Counted from the first letter of the stretch, positions 8,112 through 18,014 are shown. The stretch is 64,000 nt of DNA from Pseudomonadota bacterium (GCA_018823175.1 JAHJIY010000062.1:1-64000); one strand, 5' to 3'. Numbers and translations: made by a program. The notes: generated by a model from the letters alone, not told the origin.

Positions 8112-9405
8112 TTAAAATCCTTATCTTGACTGTTTTATCGCTGACAATATCCAGGGCGTCAATCTCGGCCAAGGCATGCTTAACCGCCGATTCCTGCGCC
8201 TCATAGGTCCTGATCACCACCGGCACCGTCCCCTTTTTCTGACGGCCTTTCTGAATCACCGATTCGATACTGATGTTATGATCACCCAAGATGCCGGATA
8301 TTTTCGAGAGGACTTTCGGTTTATCCATGGCCGACATCCGAAAATAATATGGGCCGCTCAAATCCTCCATCGAGGTGACCCGTCGGGGCGTAATATGTTC
8401 TGGATGATAAGAAAGACATGGCACCCGGCCAATCGAGCCGCAAATCACATTGCGGGCGATATCCACGATATCGGCCACCACCGCGCTACCGGTCGGCATC
8501 ATACCGGCCCCCAGACCATAGAGCAGGACATTGCCGACCATATCGCCGGTAAAGTGGATGCCGTTATAGGCGCCGCCGATATTGGCCAGCATGTGTTTTT
8601 CCGGCACCATGGTCGGATGGACCCGGGCTTCGACATGCTCACCATGATTAACACTGATCGCCAAAAGTTTGATCCGGTAACCGAACTCCCGGGCAAACTC
8701 GATATCGATCGGCTCAATATTTGATATCCCCTCAATACTGACCTGATCAAGGGTAATTTTCATGCCGTAAGCCATGGTCATTAAAATAACCAGCTTATGG
8801 GCCGTGTCGATTCCCTCCACGTCGTAGGTCGGATCAGCCTCGGCATAACCTTTGGCCTGCGCTTCTTTTAAGACCTCGGCAAAAGGGACGCCCTCATCGG
8901 TCATTTTATTAAGGATATAGTTGGCGGTACCGTTCATGATCCCCATGATTGACATGATACGATTAGCGACCAAACCTTCTTTCAGGGATTTGATTACCGG
9001 AATGCCGCCCCCGACACTGGCCTCAAAACCAACCTCGACCCCTTTTTTGGCGGCCGCCTCAAAAATTTCCAACCCGTGCTGGGAAATCAAGGCCTTGTTG
9101 GCGGTAACCACATTTTTCCCGGCGTTAATCGCCTTGAGAATAAAGGTCCGGGCCGGTTCAATGCCGCCGATCAGTTCGACCACAATATCAATCTCGGGAT
9201 CATTGATAATATCGGATACGTCCTTGGTCAGAACAACATCGGAAAAATGGGCCGGCAGGGAATCAATCTTGATATCAGCCACTTTTTTCAAAATTATAGA
9301 AGAACCGACCTTTTTCCTAAGCCGTTCAGCCTGATCATAAATAACCTGGGCCGTACCACTGCCAACCGTCCCGAAACCAATCAATCCTACATTTATATCT
9401 TTCAT
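8092..9405 (-). CDS. hom: Homoserine dehydrogenase
   Basis: 437 residues. It catalyses NAD(P)H-dependent reduction of aspartate semialdehyde to homoserine, the branch point to threonine and methionine. It has an N-terminal Rossmann motif GLIGFGTVGSGTAQVI (residues about 7-22), the catalytic region GGGIPVIKSLKEG and NGTANYILNKM, and a C-terminal ACT domain (about 345-430, YYFRMSAMDKPKVL), which usually mediates threonine feedback. It is first of a two-gene unit with the overlapping aPGAM-type proposed homoserine kinase. The length is typical for the monofunctional ACT-containing enzyme. Confidence 0.95.
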   Translation of the reverse strand: MKDINVGLIGFGTVGSGTAQVIYDQAERLRKKVGSSIILKKVADIKIDSLPAHFSDVVLTKDVSDIINDPEIDIVVELIGGIEPARTFILKAINAGKNVVTANKALISQHGLEIFEAAAKKGVEVGFEASVGGGIPVIKSLKEGLVANRIMSIMGIMNGTANYILNKMTDEGVPFAEVLKEAQAKGYAEADPTYDVEGIDTAHKLVILMTMAYGMKITLDQVSIEGISNIEPIDIEFAREFGYRIKLLAISVNHGEHVEARVHPTMVPEKHMLANIGGAYNGIHFTGDMVGNVLLYGLGAGMMPTGSAVVADIVDIARNVICGSIGRVPCLSYHPEHITPRRVTSMEDLSGPYYFRMSAMDKPKVLSKISGILGDHNISIESVIQKGRQKKGTVPVVIRTYEAQESAVKHALAEIDALDIVSDKTVKIRILSDADEG

Positions 9406-9550
9406 AAAATTCCTTACCAGAAATTAATTTGACCGTTTAATCAAAATTACCACAAAAAAGATTAGGGCAAAAATAATTACCCTCTTTAGAAAACTATGTC
9501 AAAAAAATACCGAAATATCAGATCAAAATAATAAGATTTATGAAAAACCA

Positions 9551-9618
9551 TTGAACATGCAAAGCGAAACGTATTCCCCGCAGCTCAAAGTCTTGCGCTT
9601 ATCTGCCACGGGGAGCTT
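9551..9618 (-). repeat. Dispersed repeat family A, copy A2
   Basis: In reverse orientation it reads AAGCTCCCCGTGGCAGATAAG, then a spacer, then GCTGCGGGGAA, then CGTTTCGCTTTGCATGTTCAA. The CCCCG/CGGGG arms can pair as a hairpin. It occupies the 400-base gap between the divergent hom and tolQ genes; I see no other clear signal in that gap. Confidence 0.7.
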
Positions 9619-9805
9619 AAATCTAATACCCTTTATCGACAGATAATAAAAAACCAGACTGCAACGGCAAGCATCCGACACTCACATTTAACTTCGCTTC
9701 TTCTCAACTTCGACCTCCTCTACATTGACATATCTCTAAAAACTATATAAGAATAACAGATTAAATCCAAGCGCTGATCAATCCAAACATATAGGTATAT
9801 CCCCT

Positions 9806-10498
9806 TTGAATTTAAGTTTATTCGCAATGTTCTGGCACGCCGGGCCCATGGTCAAATTCGTCATGATGATGCTGCTCGGTTTTTCCGGTTTTTCCTGGTA
9901 TATCGTTTTCCAAAAATATCTGCTTTTCAAAGCGACAAAAAAAGACTCCGCTCGTTTTCTGCGGATGTTCTGGGGCAGCAAAAATCTGGTCGAGGCCAGC
10001 AATGCCGCCGCCGACTCATACATTTGCCCGGAATCCGCCATCTTCCGTAATGGCTACAACGAACTACAAAAAATCAAAAAAAGCCGTGCGGTAACCAGCG
10101 TTGAAGAGACCCTTGAGTCCAGACTCGCCGGGATGGACATCCTGAAAAGGGCCCTGCAGAAAGCCGAAGCCAATGAGGTGTATCGATTGGGCAAGTCACT
10201 ACCTTTTCTGGCAACTACCGGCAGCACCACCCCTTTTGTCGGCCTGTTCGGGACAGTCTGGGGGATCATGAACTCATTTCAGGAAATCGGCATTATCGGC
10301 TCCGCTTCCCTGGCCGTAGTGGCCCCCGGCATCTCAGAATCGCTGGTGGCGACGGCAGCAGGTCTGGCAGTAGCCATCCCAGCCGTAATTTTTTATAATT
10401 TTTACTCTAACCAACTGTCCGACATGGAAAGTGATATGCAGAGCTTTGCCGCGGATTTACTTAACCTAGTTGAACGAGATATTATTTCCAAAAACTGA
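9806..10498 (+). CDS. tolQ: TolQ, proton channel subunit of the Tol-Pal system
   Basis: 230-residue MotA/TolQ/ExbB-family inner-membrane protein. Three membrane segments are visible: about 14-34 (KFVMMMLLGFSGFSWYIVF), about 130-152, and about 170-195. The diagnostic block TTGSTTPFVGLFGTVWGIMNSFQ is centred near 130-150, and GISESLVATAAGLAVAIPA follows. TolQ and TolR use the proton gradient to energise TolA for outer-membrane constriction. The TTG start gives the length usual for TolQ; an in-frame ATG 21 bases on (9827) is possible. It is the first gene of a tolQ-tolR-tolA-tolB-cpoB run. Confidence 0.9.
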   Translation: MNLSLFAMFWHAGPMVKFVMMMLLGFSGFSWYIVFQKYLLFKATKKDSARFLRMFWGSKNLVEASNAAADSYICPESAIFRNGYNELQKIKKSRAVTSVEETLESRLAGMDILKRALQKAEANEVYRLGKSLPFLATTGSTTPFVGLFGTVWGIMNSFQEIGIIGSASLAVVAPGISESLVATAAGLAVAIPAVIFYNFYSNQLSDMESDMQSFAADLLNLVERDIISKN

Positions 10499-10572
10499 TT
10501 ACTCTCTCTGTCGACTGATAAGCTTTTACATATCCGACAAAAACAAACCTTTCACAACTTCGAAGGCAGACC

Positions 10573-10995
10573 ATGGGCTTCACCAACAGCAACGGCCGCC
10601 GCGGCCTGGTATCAGAGATCAATGTCACACCCCTGGTTGATGTCATGCTTGTTCTGCTCATCATTTTCATGGTTACAGCCCCGATGATGAGCCAGGGGGT
10701 TGATGTTGAGCTGCCAGAGACCACGGCCCAACCCCTGCGCCAGAAAGACAGCCCCATCATCATCACGATCAATAAAGATGGTGAAATATTCATTGATCGA
10801 ATCAAGGCTTCACAAACTCTACTGGAACAAAAAATGATTGATCTGGCCAAGGATTCCAAAGACAGGCCGGTATTTCTCAATGCCGACAAACGGGTGGCCT
10901 ACGGCCTGGTGGTAAAGGTAATGGCCGACATCAAACAGGCCGGATTTGACAAGCTGGGCATGATTACTCAACCGGACTACAAGAAGGCCAAGTGA
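10573..10995 (+). CDS. tolR: TolR, ExbD/TolR-family subunit
   Basis: 140 residues. A short cytoplasmic N-terminus leads to one membrane helix with the channel Asp in VTPLVDVMLVLLIIFMV (residues about 19-35). A periplasmic domain follows (about 45-140), including KDRPVFLNADKRVAYG, which is typical of TolR. It pairs with TolQ 75 bases upstream and probably shares its transcript. Length and topology are standard. Confidence 0.93.
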   Translation: MGFTNSNGRRGLVSEINVTPLVDVMLVLLIIFMVTAPMMSQGVDVELPETTAQPLRQKDSPIIITINKDGEIFIDRIKASQTLLEQKMIDLAKDSKDRPVFLNADKRVAYGLVVKVMADIKQAGFDKLGMITQPDYKKAK

Positions 10996-11013
10996 TTACA
11001 CTAGATCATTGCC

Positions 11014-11074
11014 ATAAAGCTGAGTTGAGCCGTTTAACCGGCTCAAACGAAACTTATGCCCTTGTGGTATAAAA
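11014..11074 (+). repeat. Dispersed repeat family B, copy B1
   Basis: ATAAAGCTGAGTTGAGC is followed by a small palindrome (GAGCCGTTTAACCGGCTC) and then ACGAAACTTATGCCC. The same order appears at 61459-61515, where the palindrome has a different loop (GAGCAGCTTGTCTGCTC). It lies in the tolR-tolA gap. Confidence 0.65.
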
Positions 11075-11090
11075 ATTATTTATTCATTTT

Positions 11091-11185
11091 TGAATATGCA
11101 ATGCGAATCTGATGATATTCATGCTGACATACGGAAATCCCCGCGACTCAAAGTCGGAGTTTATACCCCGCCGCAGGGAGATTCA
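11091..11185 (-). repeat. Dispersed repeat family A, copy A3 (diverged)
   Basis: TGAATATGCAATGCGAA at one end and a CCCCG...CGGGG-like core with GGGAGATTCAA at the other match the ends of family A in reverse orientation. It follows the family B copy directly. The rest of the 430-base tolR-tolA gap (11186-11429) shows no clear gene. Confidence 0.45.
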
Positions 11186-11429
11186 ATTATATTAATCTTT
11201 TGATTAAAATTGTAAGCAACCTTTGACTACTCATGCGAAGACGGAAAAAAGCTCACCAAGGCAAACACTAATTGGCTGCTCCTCAAGCCAAAAAGTACCT
11301 GACTCGGAGTCTCGCCATTTCGCTCCCTCTTCGTCGTCGCCCGTCAGCAATGGAAACCATAGCTGACCAGACTCCCTACTTGACGTCTCCGGTTGCTCAT
11401 GACTGCTCACCAATCCAGGATTATTGATA

Positions 11430-12350
11430 ATGTTTCAGCGATTGTCGTCATTTTTAAAATCATTTAAGATCACGGAGACCTCATCGTTTTTGCGAGAAGT
11501 CAACTTTCTATACGACCGTAATCTGCCGGACAGTGACTGGAAGTTACCACTTTCCCTCACCATTGCCGTCCATGCAATCACCCTGATACTGGCGATCGGC
11601 GGACCATTGATTTTTAAAAAAACACCACATATCCCCGAAGTTTACACGGTTAATTTATTCAATGCCTCGGAGCTGCCTTCCCCTCCCCTGAAAGTGCCGG
11701 TCAAAGAACCACGAGAGACAAAAAAAATTATCCAATCCAAAACCGTTGCTCCACCGCCAGTCGCTCCACCGAAGGAAGCCGTATCTTTAAAACCGTTGAA
11801 GGAACGACTCCAAAAGGAAAAAGAACAGAAAGAAAAAGAGATGATCCTCTCTCGGCAACTGGATTATCTAAAATCAAAATTGCGCCAGGAAGAGCTGCAT
11901 CAAGAAGCTAAACGCTCCGCGCAGGAAGCGGTGGATAAGCTGTCCGAATTTTACCAGAAGGATACCTTGAAACAGACCACCAAAGCCAGCCAGGAGCCCG
12001 AGGAAACATCCGACCCGAACCAGGAAACTGGGAATGCGGCAGGGGCTGCTTTTGAAATGGAGGCGTTGGCCAGATATAAAGCGAGCTTGTTCCAACACAT
12101 TCACAAACACTGGAGTCTGCCTGACCTGCAGGATTGGGAAGAATCACTGGAAGCGGTCATGGTCGTTCGGGTCAGACGAAATGGAACCGTAATTAACAGT
12201 TATTTTGATAAACGCTCCGAGGACTTCAACTTTAATCGAGAGGTGGAGAAGGCCATCAAGAAATCGTCCCCCTTTCCTCCCTTCCCACCGGAAATCAAAA
12301 CAGCGGAAGAAGAATTGGTAATCACATTCTTCCCGGGAGGTCTGCTCTGA
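11430..12350 (+). CDS. tolA: TolA-like energy-transducing protein
   Basis: 306 residues from ATG at 11430, chosen over a TTG two codons earlier because CCAGGA gives good spacing to the ATG. There is a cytoplasmic N-terminus, one membrane helix at about 40-62 (LSLTIAVHAITLILAIGGP), then a proline-rich and Lys/Glu-rich helical linker (about 75-200, with QKEKEQKEKEM). The C-terminal TonB/TolA domain includes YKASLFQHIHKHWSLP and VVRVRRNGTVI. It spans the periplasm and is driven by TolQR to act on TolB-Pal. The linker is much shorter than in E. coli TolA. Confidence 0.88.
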   Translation: MFQRLSSFLKSFKITETSSFLREVNFLYDRNLPDSDWKLPLSLTIAVHAITLILAIGGPLIFKKTPHIPEVYTVNLFNASELPSPPLKVPVKEPRETKKIIQSKTVAPPPVAPPKEAVSLKPLKERLQKEKEQKEKEMILSRQLDYLKSKLRQEELHQEAKRSAQEAVDKLSEFYQKDTLKQTTKASQEPEETSDPNQETGNAAGAAFEMEALARYKASLFQHIHKHWSLPDLQDWEESLEAVMVVRVRRNGTVINSYFDKRSEDFNFNREVEKAIKKSSPFPPFPPEIKTAEEELVITFFPGGLL

Positions 12351-12505
12351 TCGCGCAACAATCGCGATCTGCGCACCATAAATGGAACTATTATTCGCGA
12401 AGTGTACTTAATTTTTTTCCGTGTAAGCCTCATGGCTTGAGAGACTAAACTCATCCATTTTCATTATTTAAATTTTTTACCGAAACACCAAGGATTCATA
12501 TAATT

Positions 12506-13795
12506 ATGCGCCACAAACTATCGATCATCTTTTTATCGGCACTGTTGCTTGTCGCAGGATTACCAACTCATTCCCCTGCCCGGATCTACCTCGACATCTC
12601 CTCGGCGGAGCTAAGGAAAATAACCGTAGCCGTTCCTTACTTTATCAACAAAACTGAAAACAGCAAAACTGAAGCACGGGGTAAGGGCATGTCGAAAACG
12701 ATCGAAAAAGCTCTCGCCTTTCATGGTTTCATTTCAATCATCAATCCAGAATTATACGGTGGCGGTTCAGATAACAACTGGAAAAACCTGGGAGCCGAAT
12801 TCGCGGTTATCGGCCAATACTTTGTTGAACCTGAAGGGCTGATGATGGAGCTCCGGTTGGTTGATTCCTCCAACGGGAAAATGATTCTGGGCCGCAGATA
12901 CCGGGGTGACGACACCAAAGAAAATTTAATGCTTCTTCGTTTCTGCGATGAAATAATTCTCAAGATAACCGGAGAACAGGGAGTAAGCCTTACCCAGATT
13001 GCCTTTGTTTCCGACAAATCCGGACACGAAGAGATTTACCTGGCCGATGTCATGGGTGATGAAATCAAGCTGATAACCAGACACCGAAACCTGGTGGTCT
13101 CGCCACGATTTACCCCGGACGGCTCTCATTTACTCTACACTTCCTATCATCAACAGAATCCTAATCTTTATATAACAGACCTCTCCCAAAGCAAGGTCAC
13201 CCGCCCTCTCTCCCGACGCAAAGGACTCAATATTGCGCCGGCCGTCGCCCCGGACGGCGAGTCAATGGTTATCACCTTGAGCAAAGACGGCAATCCCGAT
13301 TTATATTTGTTGGACATGCAAGGAGTAATCAAACAGCGACTGACCAATAACGAAGGGATAAACGTATCACCCTCCTGGTCGCCGGACGGTAAAAAACTGG
13401 CCTTTGTTTCTGATCGAAGCGGCACACCGCAGATCTACATCATGAACATGAAGTCCCTGACGGTCAAGAGGATTACCTACCTGGGCACATATAACACCAC
13501 CCCGGCCTGGTCGCCAAAAGGTGACTGGATCGCCTATTCCGGCCGTTATGAAAACATGTACCACATATACATTATCCATCCCGAAGGTGGCTCCCCAACC
13601 AAACTGACTCAGTTCTGGGGTGATCACGAATCGCCAAGCTGGTCGCCCGATGGTCGACAAATCGTATTTTCCAGGCGTCGGGACAATGAACAGAAAATCG
13701 GCATTATCTTTCGTAACGGCAGCGGTTTTAAAATAATTTTCGACCAGGAAGGCAATGAATCTTTTCCCCAGTGGTCGCCAAGAAAAAAATTATGA
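12506..13795 (+). CDS. tolB: TolB, periplasmic beta-propeller of the Tol-Pal system
   Basis: 429 residues with a signal peptide (about 1-25, ending PTHSPA). The N-terminal TolB domain (about 28-150) is followed by repeated PD40 blades of the form SPSWSPDGKKLAFVSDRSG (five or six copies, about 165-425). TolB binds Pal at the outer membrane and the TolA C-terminal domain. It lies 155 bases after tolA in the same direction. Pal is not next to it, as it usually is, but at 45.2 kb. Confidence 0.95.
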   Translation: MRHKLSIIFLSALLLVAGLPTHSPARIYLDISSAELRKITVAVPYFINKTENSKTEARGKGMSKTIEKALAFHGFISIINPELYGGGSDNNWKNLGAEFAVIGQYFVEPEGLMMELRLVDSSNGKMILGRRYRGDDTKENLMLLRFCDEIILKITGEQGVSLTQIAFVSDKSGHEEIYLADVMGDEIKLITRHRNLVVSPRFTPDGSHLLYTSYHQQNPNLYITDLSQSKVTRPLSRRKGLNIAPAVAPDGESMVITLSKDGNPDLYLLDMQGVIKQRLTNNEGINVSPSWSPDGKKLAFVSDRSGTPQIYIMNMKSLTVKRITYLGTYNTTPAWSPKGDWIAYSGRYENMYHIYIIHPEGGSPTKLTQFWGDHESPSWSPDGRQIVFSRRRDNEQKIGIIFRNGSGFKIIFDQEGNESFPQWSPRKKL

Positions 13796-13810
13796 TTACG
13801 CAAACCAATA

Positions 13811-13986
13811 AACAAAGAGTCTGATCCAGCAAAGCTGGAAAACTTGTTTACTATACCCTTGAGGGGTATAAGACTCTTAGGTGTCAAAATCAATCAATGC
13901 ATCGCCACATTCTACATTCTCAGGTAATCGCTTTTCTGAGCTTTGTGAGATTGTTAAATATGATGATTTGTCAAAGAGTCTAAAAA
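13811..13986 (+). repeat. Dispersed repeat family D, copy D1
   Basis: The element is bracketed by CAAAGAGTCT at both ends (13814 and 13972). Inside are two hairpins: ATCCAGCAAAGCTGGA and a TACCCTTGAGGGGTA stem followed by TAAGACTCTT. The arrangement matches 40605-40780. It occupies the tolB-cpoB gap; the second hairpin could also act as a weak terminator. Confidence 0.55.
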
Positions 13987-14075
13987 TTTTAGGGTAAACA
14001 ATAAGGGTTGTGATTATAGTAGTATACTAAGTTAAATATTTACTCCTCAACCATAATAGCCTTAAGGGTTTCAGC

Positions 14076-15128
14076 ATGAAAATATCCTTTTCCACTATAC
14101 ATATTCTCTCCATGTTTCTCATTGCGCCGCTACTAATGCAATGTGTCGCTTCGGAAAAAGACGTTAAAAACCTCGATCTTCGTTTACGCACCATGGATAA
14201 TCGGTTGACCAATGTGGATCGTGACATGGGCCAGTTGCGTGACCAAACGGGGTCTCGGGCGGAAAAAAACTCAGTTGAATTACTTCAGAAAAAACAGGCC
14301 GAACTTGCAAGCAGCCTTGATCGATTAAAAACCCAGGTTTTACAGACCAGAGGGCAATCGGAAGAAACCTCTCATCACTCCCTCCAACTGCAGGAGGAGA
14401 GCAACCAGCTGCGAGACAGTATGACGCGCAGTATTAATGAACTCAAAGATATTCTCGACAAGCAAAACTCCAAACTTGAAGAACTGGTCTCCAGAGTTCA
14501 GGACATCGAGACCCAACTCTCACGCAACAATACGGAATTACAAACCATCAAGGAAGCTCGAATTCAAGAAGCGACTCAGCAGGCCAAGCTATCTGCGGAA
14601 CAGGCCGAAAAAATGGCCGAAGAGGCCAGAAGAAAGGCAGCCAAAGAATCAAGACCTCGGGAAATAGAACCAGACAAGACAAAAAAGACAATTAAAGGTG
14701 CAAAGTCAAGTCCTCAAAAATCTACTGCGGCAACCGAAAAAGACACTAACAATGAACCTGGCAAAGCACTTTACGACAAGGGGCTAAGCCTCTTTAATGA
14801 TAATAAATTTAAAGACGCCTACATTGCCTTCTCTGAATATATTGAAAAATATTCCAAGGGCGAAATGATTGCCAATGCCAGATTCTGGCTAGGTGACAGT
14901 CTCTACAATCAAAAAGAGTACGAACTGGCCATCCTTGAATACCAGAAGGTCATAGCCGACTACAGCAAACATCCAAAAGCGCCGGCCGCCCTGCTCAAAC
15001 AGGGTCTGGCCTTTGAGCAGCTAAAAGACAGCAAAACCGCCAAGATTGTTTACTCCAAATTACTCGACGAATATCCCAATAGTGAACAAGCGGCCACCGC
15101 TCGAAGAAAGATAGACACTCTTAAGTAA
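14076..15128 (+). CDS. cpoB: CpoB/YbgF-like Tol-Pal-associated TPR protein
   Basis: 350 residues. A signal peptide covers about the first 25; a Cys at 24 follows LLMQ, which is not a normal lipobox. A long coiled-coil region (about 28-190) is rich in Lys/Glu and resembles the YbgF trimerisation domain but is longer. A C-terminal TPR block (about 228-350) reads GKALYDKGLSLFNDNKFKDAY, then ARFWLGDSLYNQKEYELAI and PAALLKQGLAFEQL, typical of CpoB. The protein coordinates peptidoglycan synthesis with outer-membrane constriction. It is last of the tol run and followed by a bidirectional terminator. Confidence 0.88.
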   Translation: MKISFSTIHILSMFLIAPLLMQCVASEKDVKNLDLRLRTMDNRLTNVDRDMGQLRDQTGSRAEKNSVELLQKKQAELASSLDRLKTQVLQTRGQSEETSHHSLQLQEESNQLRDSMTRSINELKDILDKQNSKLEELVSRVQDIETQLSRNNTELQTIKEARIQEATQQAKLSAEQAEKMAEEARRKAAKESRPREIEPDKTKKTIKGAKSSPQKSTAATEKDTNNEPGKALYDKGLSLFNDNKFKDAYIAFSEYIEKYSKGEMIANARFWLGDSLYNQKEYELAILEYQKVIADYSKHPKAPAALLKQGLAFEQLKDSKTAKIVYSKLLDEYPNSEQAATARRKIDTLK

Positions 15129-15152
15129 AGAGAACTGAACCATTTGCTCAAC

Positions 15153-15195
15153 AAAAAAAAAGGAGCAAGGCCTCTTCGGCCTGCCCCTTTTTTTT
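15153..15195. terminator. Bidirectional terminator between cpoB and ppsA
   Basis: A hairpin with stem GGAGCAAGGCC / GGCCTGCCCC is flanked by a run of A on one side and T on the other, so it works on both strands. It lies between the converging cpoB and ppsA genes. Confidence 0.88.
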
Positions 15196-15219
15196 GTTCC
15201 ATTAAATCAGAGTATCAAA

Positions 15220-17658
15220 TCAGGGCGCAATCCCCATCTCTTTCTCTTTCTCATGGACAGCCAGACGGGTTTTGATCGCGGTATCCGGGATAAGACTCAT
15301 GGAGTCAATCCCAAGCTCAACCAGGAAAGTGGCGAATTCAGGAAAGTCGGAAGGTCCCTGTCCACAGATCCCGATCTTCTTGCCGCGTCTTTTAGCCGTG
15401 GCGATTACCATGCGGATCATATCCTTAACCGCCTGGTCCCGCTCATCAGCGATACCGGCAATAAGGCCGGAGTCACGATCAAGACCATAAGTCAGCTGGG
15501 TAAGATCATTGGAGCCGATGGAAAAACCGTCAAAGATATCGGCAAAGGCATCAGCGGAAATAACGTTGCTTGGAATCTCACACATTACATAGAGTTCCAG
15601 ACCATTCTCACCCTGAACCAGGCCGCATTCTCGCATGACTTCGATTACCTTTTTACCTTCGCCCGGGGTGCGGCAGAAAGGGACCATCAACTTGATATTA
15701 TCAAGCCCCATGACGTTACGGGCCTTCAAAAGACCCTGACATTCAAGTTCAAAGGCCGGCCGATATTTAGGGTCGTAATACCTCGAAGCCCCACGCCAAC
15801 CGATCATCGGATTTTCTTCCTCCGGTTCGTAAAAAGTGCCGCCGACCAGATTGGCATATTCGTTACTCTTGAAATCTGAAAGACGAACAATAACATCCTT
15901 GGGATAGAATCCGGCAGCAATCCGACCGACACCCTCGGCAACCTTATCAATAAAAAATTGTTTTTTATCGGCATAGGCGCCGGTTTTCGCGTCAATTTTC
16001 CTGACAACTTCCTGTTTTTCAGGGTCGCTGGATTTTTTCAGATCCTCGTAGTTCACCAGAGCAAGAGGATGAATACCGATATGAGAGTTGATAATAAACT
16101 CCTCGCGGGCCAGGCCAACACCATCATTGGGGATTTGGCACTCGGTAAAAGCCTTCTCCGGAATGGCAAGATTCATCATGATCTTGGTCTTGGTTTCCGG
16201 CAAGTCGCCAAGGTCCACCCTCTCGATCTCAAAATCAAGCAGACCATCATAAACATAACCGGTCTCACCCTCGGCGGAAGATGCGGTGACCTTCTGACCG
16301 GTCTTGATCATTTCGGTGCCGTTTCCGGTTCCGATAACACAGGGGATACCAAGTTCCCGGGAAATAATCGCGGCATGACACGTCCTGCCGCCTCGGTTAG
16401 TGATAATGGCGGAAGCGATCTTCATAATCGGTTCCCAGTCAGGATCAGTCATGTCAGTGACCAGAACCTCGCCCTTCTTGAAGGTGGAAATGTCTTTGGC
16501 GTCATCAATACAATGGGCCGTTCCCTGGCCGATCTTGGTGCCAACCGCCAGACCTTCAGCGATGACCTTGCCGGTTTCTTTCAACCGGTAGGTTTCCATA
16601 CTGCCGGTTGAAGCCTGGGAATGAACGGTCTCAGGACGGGCCTGCACAATAAAAAGCTTGCCGGTGCCGACTTTTTTACCGTCACCATCCTTGGCCCACT
16701 CAATATCCATTCCTTTGCCGTAATGGTCCTCAATAATGCAGGCCCACTTGGCAAGCTGCAGGATCTCATCATCATTAATTACGTATGAGTTGCGCTCTTC
16801 AGGTGTGGTATTGATATTTTTGACCGGCAAGGCGGTACTCGCATCATCATCGTAAATCATCTTGATTTCTTTGGAACCAACCTTTTTAGAAACAATCGGC
16901 CGCTTACCCTCTTTAAGAGTAGGTTTGAATACATAGTATTCATCAGGATTGACCGCCCCCTGAACCACGTTCTCTCCAAGGCCCCAGGCGCCGGTGATAA
17001 AAACCGCATCTTTAAAACCTGATTCAGTATCAATAGAAAAAAGAACTCCTGAAGAGGCCGAATCACTGCGGACCATCTTCTGAATGGTGATTGACAGGTA
17101 AACGTCAAACTGACCAAAACCCTGATGTTTACGATAGGAGATGGCGCGATTGGTAAAGAGGGAAGCAAAACATTTCCGGCAGTTCTCGATAATATTATCG
17201 TAGCCATGAATATTTAGATAGGTTTCCTGCTGGCCGGCAAAGGAGGCGTCCGGCAGGTCCTCGGCGGTGGCCGATGAACGGACGGCAACCGGCACATCCT
17301 TGCCATATTCGGCCTCCATTTTCTGATAGGCCTCAATAATGACATTCCGCAGGTCATCAGGGAAATTGGCATTACGAATAATATCACGACATTTCTCGCC
17401 GCGCTCCGCCAGATTAGCCATATCCTCGGTATCAAGGTCTGCAAGGACTTGTTTTATCTCATCTTCGATTCCAGCTGCTTTCAGCAAATAACGATAGGCA
17501 TATGCCGTAATGGCAAAGCCATGGGGAATGGCGACACCCTTGGCGGTAAGGTGCTGATACATCTCACCTAGAGAGGCGTTCTTGCCGCCAACCAGAGGCA
17601 CATCTTCAATTCCGATGTCGTCGAACCATAGAATCAACTCTTCATCATGTTTTCCCAT
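15220..17658 (-). CDS. ppsA: Phosphoenolpyruvate synthase
   Basis: 812 residues. It converts pyruvate, ATP and water to PEP, AMP and phosphate in gluconeogenesis. Domains run in the usual order: N-terminal ATP-binding domain (about 10-350, opening with VPLVGGKNASLGEM), the phosphohistidine domain with GGRTCHAAIISRELGIP (catalytic His near 425), and the C-terminal PEP/pyruvate barrel (about 490-800) with FSIGSNDLTQL and the catalytic Cys in GICGQGPSD. The ATG at 17658 has AGGAG six bases upstream. Length matches PpsA rather than the larger pyruvate phosphate dikinase. It is monocistronic. Confidence 0.95.
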   Translation of the reverse strand: MGKHDEELILWFDDIGIEDVPLVGGKNASLGEMYQHLTAKGVAIPHGFAITAYAYRYLLKAAGIEDEIKQVLADLDTEDMANLAERGEKCRDIIRNANFPDDLRNVIIEAYQKMEAEYGKDVPVAVRSSATAEDLPDASFAGQQETYLNIHGYDNIIENCRKCFASLFTNRAISYRKHQGFGQFDVYLSITIQKMVRSDSASSGVLFSIDTESGFKDAVFITGAWGLGENVVQGAVNPDEYYVFKPTLKEGKRPIVSKKVGSKEIKMIYDDDASTALPVKNINTTPEERNSYVINDDEILQLAKWACIIEDHYGKGMDIEWAKDGDGKKVGTGKLFIVQARPETVHSQASTGSMETYRLKETGKVIAEGLAVGTKIGQGTAHCIDDAKDISTFKKGEVLVTDMTDPDWEPIMKIASAIITNRGGRTCHAAIISRELGIPCVIGTGNGTEMIKTGQKVTASSAEGETGYVYDGLLDFEIERVDLGDLPETKTKIMMNLAIPEKAFTECQIPNDGVGLAREEFIINSHIGIHPLALVNYEDLKKSSDPEKQEVVRKIDAKTGAYADKKQFFIDKVAEGVGRIAAGFYPKDVIVRLSDFKSNEYANLVGGTFYEPEEENPMIGWRGASRYYDPKYRPAFELECQGLLKARNVMGLDNIKLMVPFCRTPGEGKKVIEVMRECGLVQGENGLELYVMCEIPSNVISADAFADIFDGFSIGSNDLTQLTYGLDRDSGLIAGIADERDQAVKDMIRMVIATAKRRGKKIGICGQGPSDFPEFATFLVELGIDSMSLIPDTAIKTRLAVHEKEKEMGIAP

Positions 17659-18014
17659 TTTGTTCTCCTGGTCAGTTATTAAAAACTTTTATCGATTACA
17701 GAATAAGGATCATAGCGAAAAAAACATCAAATATGCAGTTATTAACTGCCAACAATCTATAGCTAATCTTTAATCTGAGGTCAACCTAAACCTTGATGTT
17801 GCTGGAAAAATCACCGTAATGGCAAGTTTGATTTCAGACATTTTGCAAACAAAAAATTAATGATCATTATCTTCTTCCACATAAAAAAACAATTTATCAA
17901 CTATCAATATCGACTGTTCTGATCTCATTATGATATGTTGAATCGTAGTCGACAAATTATATTAATATGTATCCAGCATATTATATGGCCCAAAATTAAC
18001 ACAAGGATTTTTTT

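Noticed and set aside
11231-11413. 60-codon minus-strand open frame in the tolR-tolA gap
   Set aside because: No ribosome site, no recognised family, Ser/Glu-rich shadow-like composition. A decayed repeat or mobile remnant is possible but cannot be shown.
15958-16611. 217-codon open frame on the plus strand
   Set aside because: Antisense to ppsA, whose domains are complete; composition is low-complexity shadow and no ribosome site precedes it.
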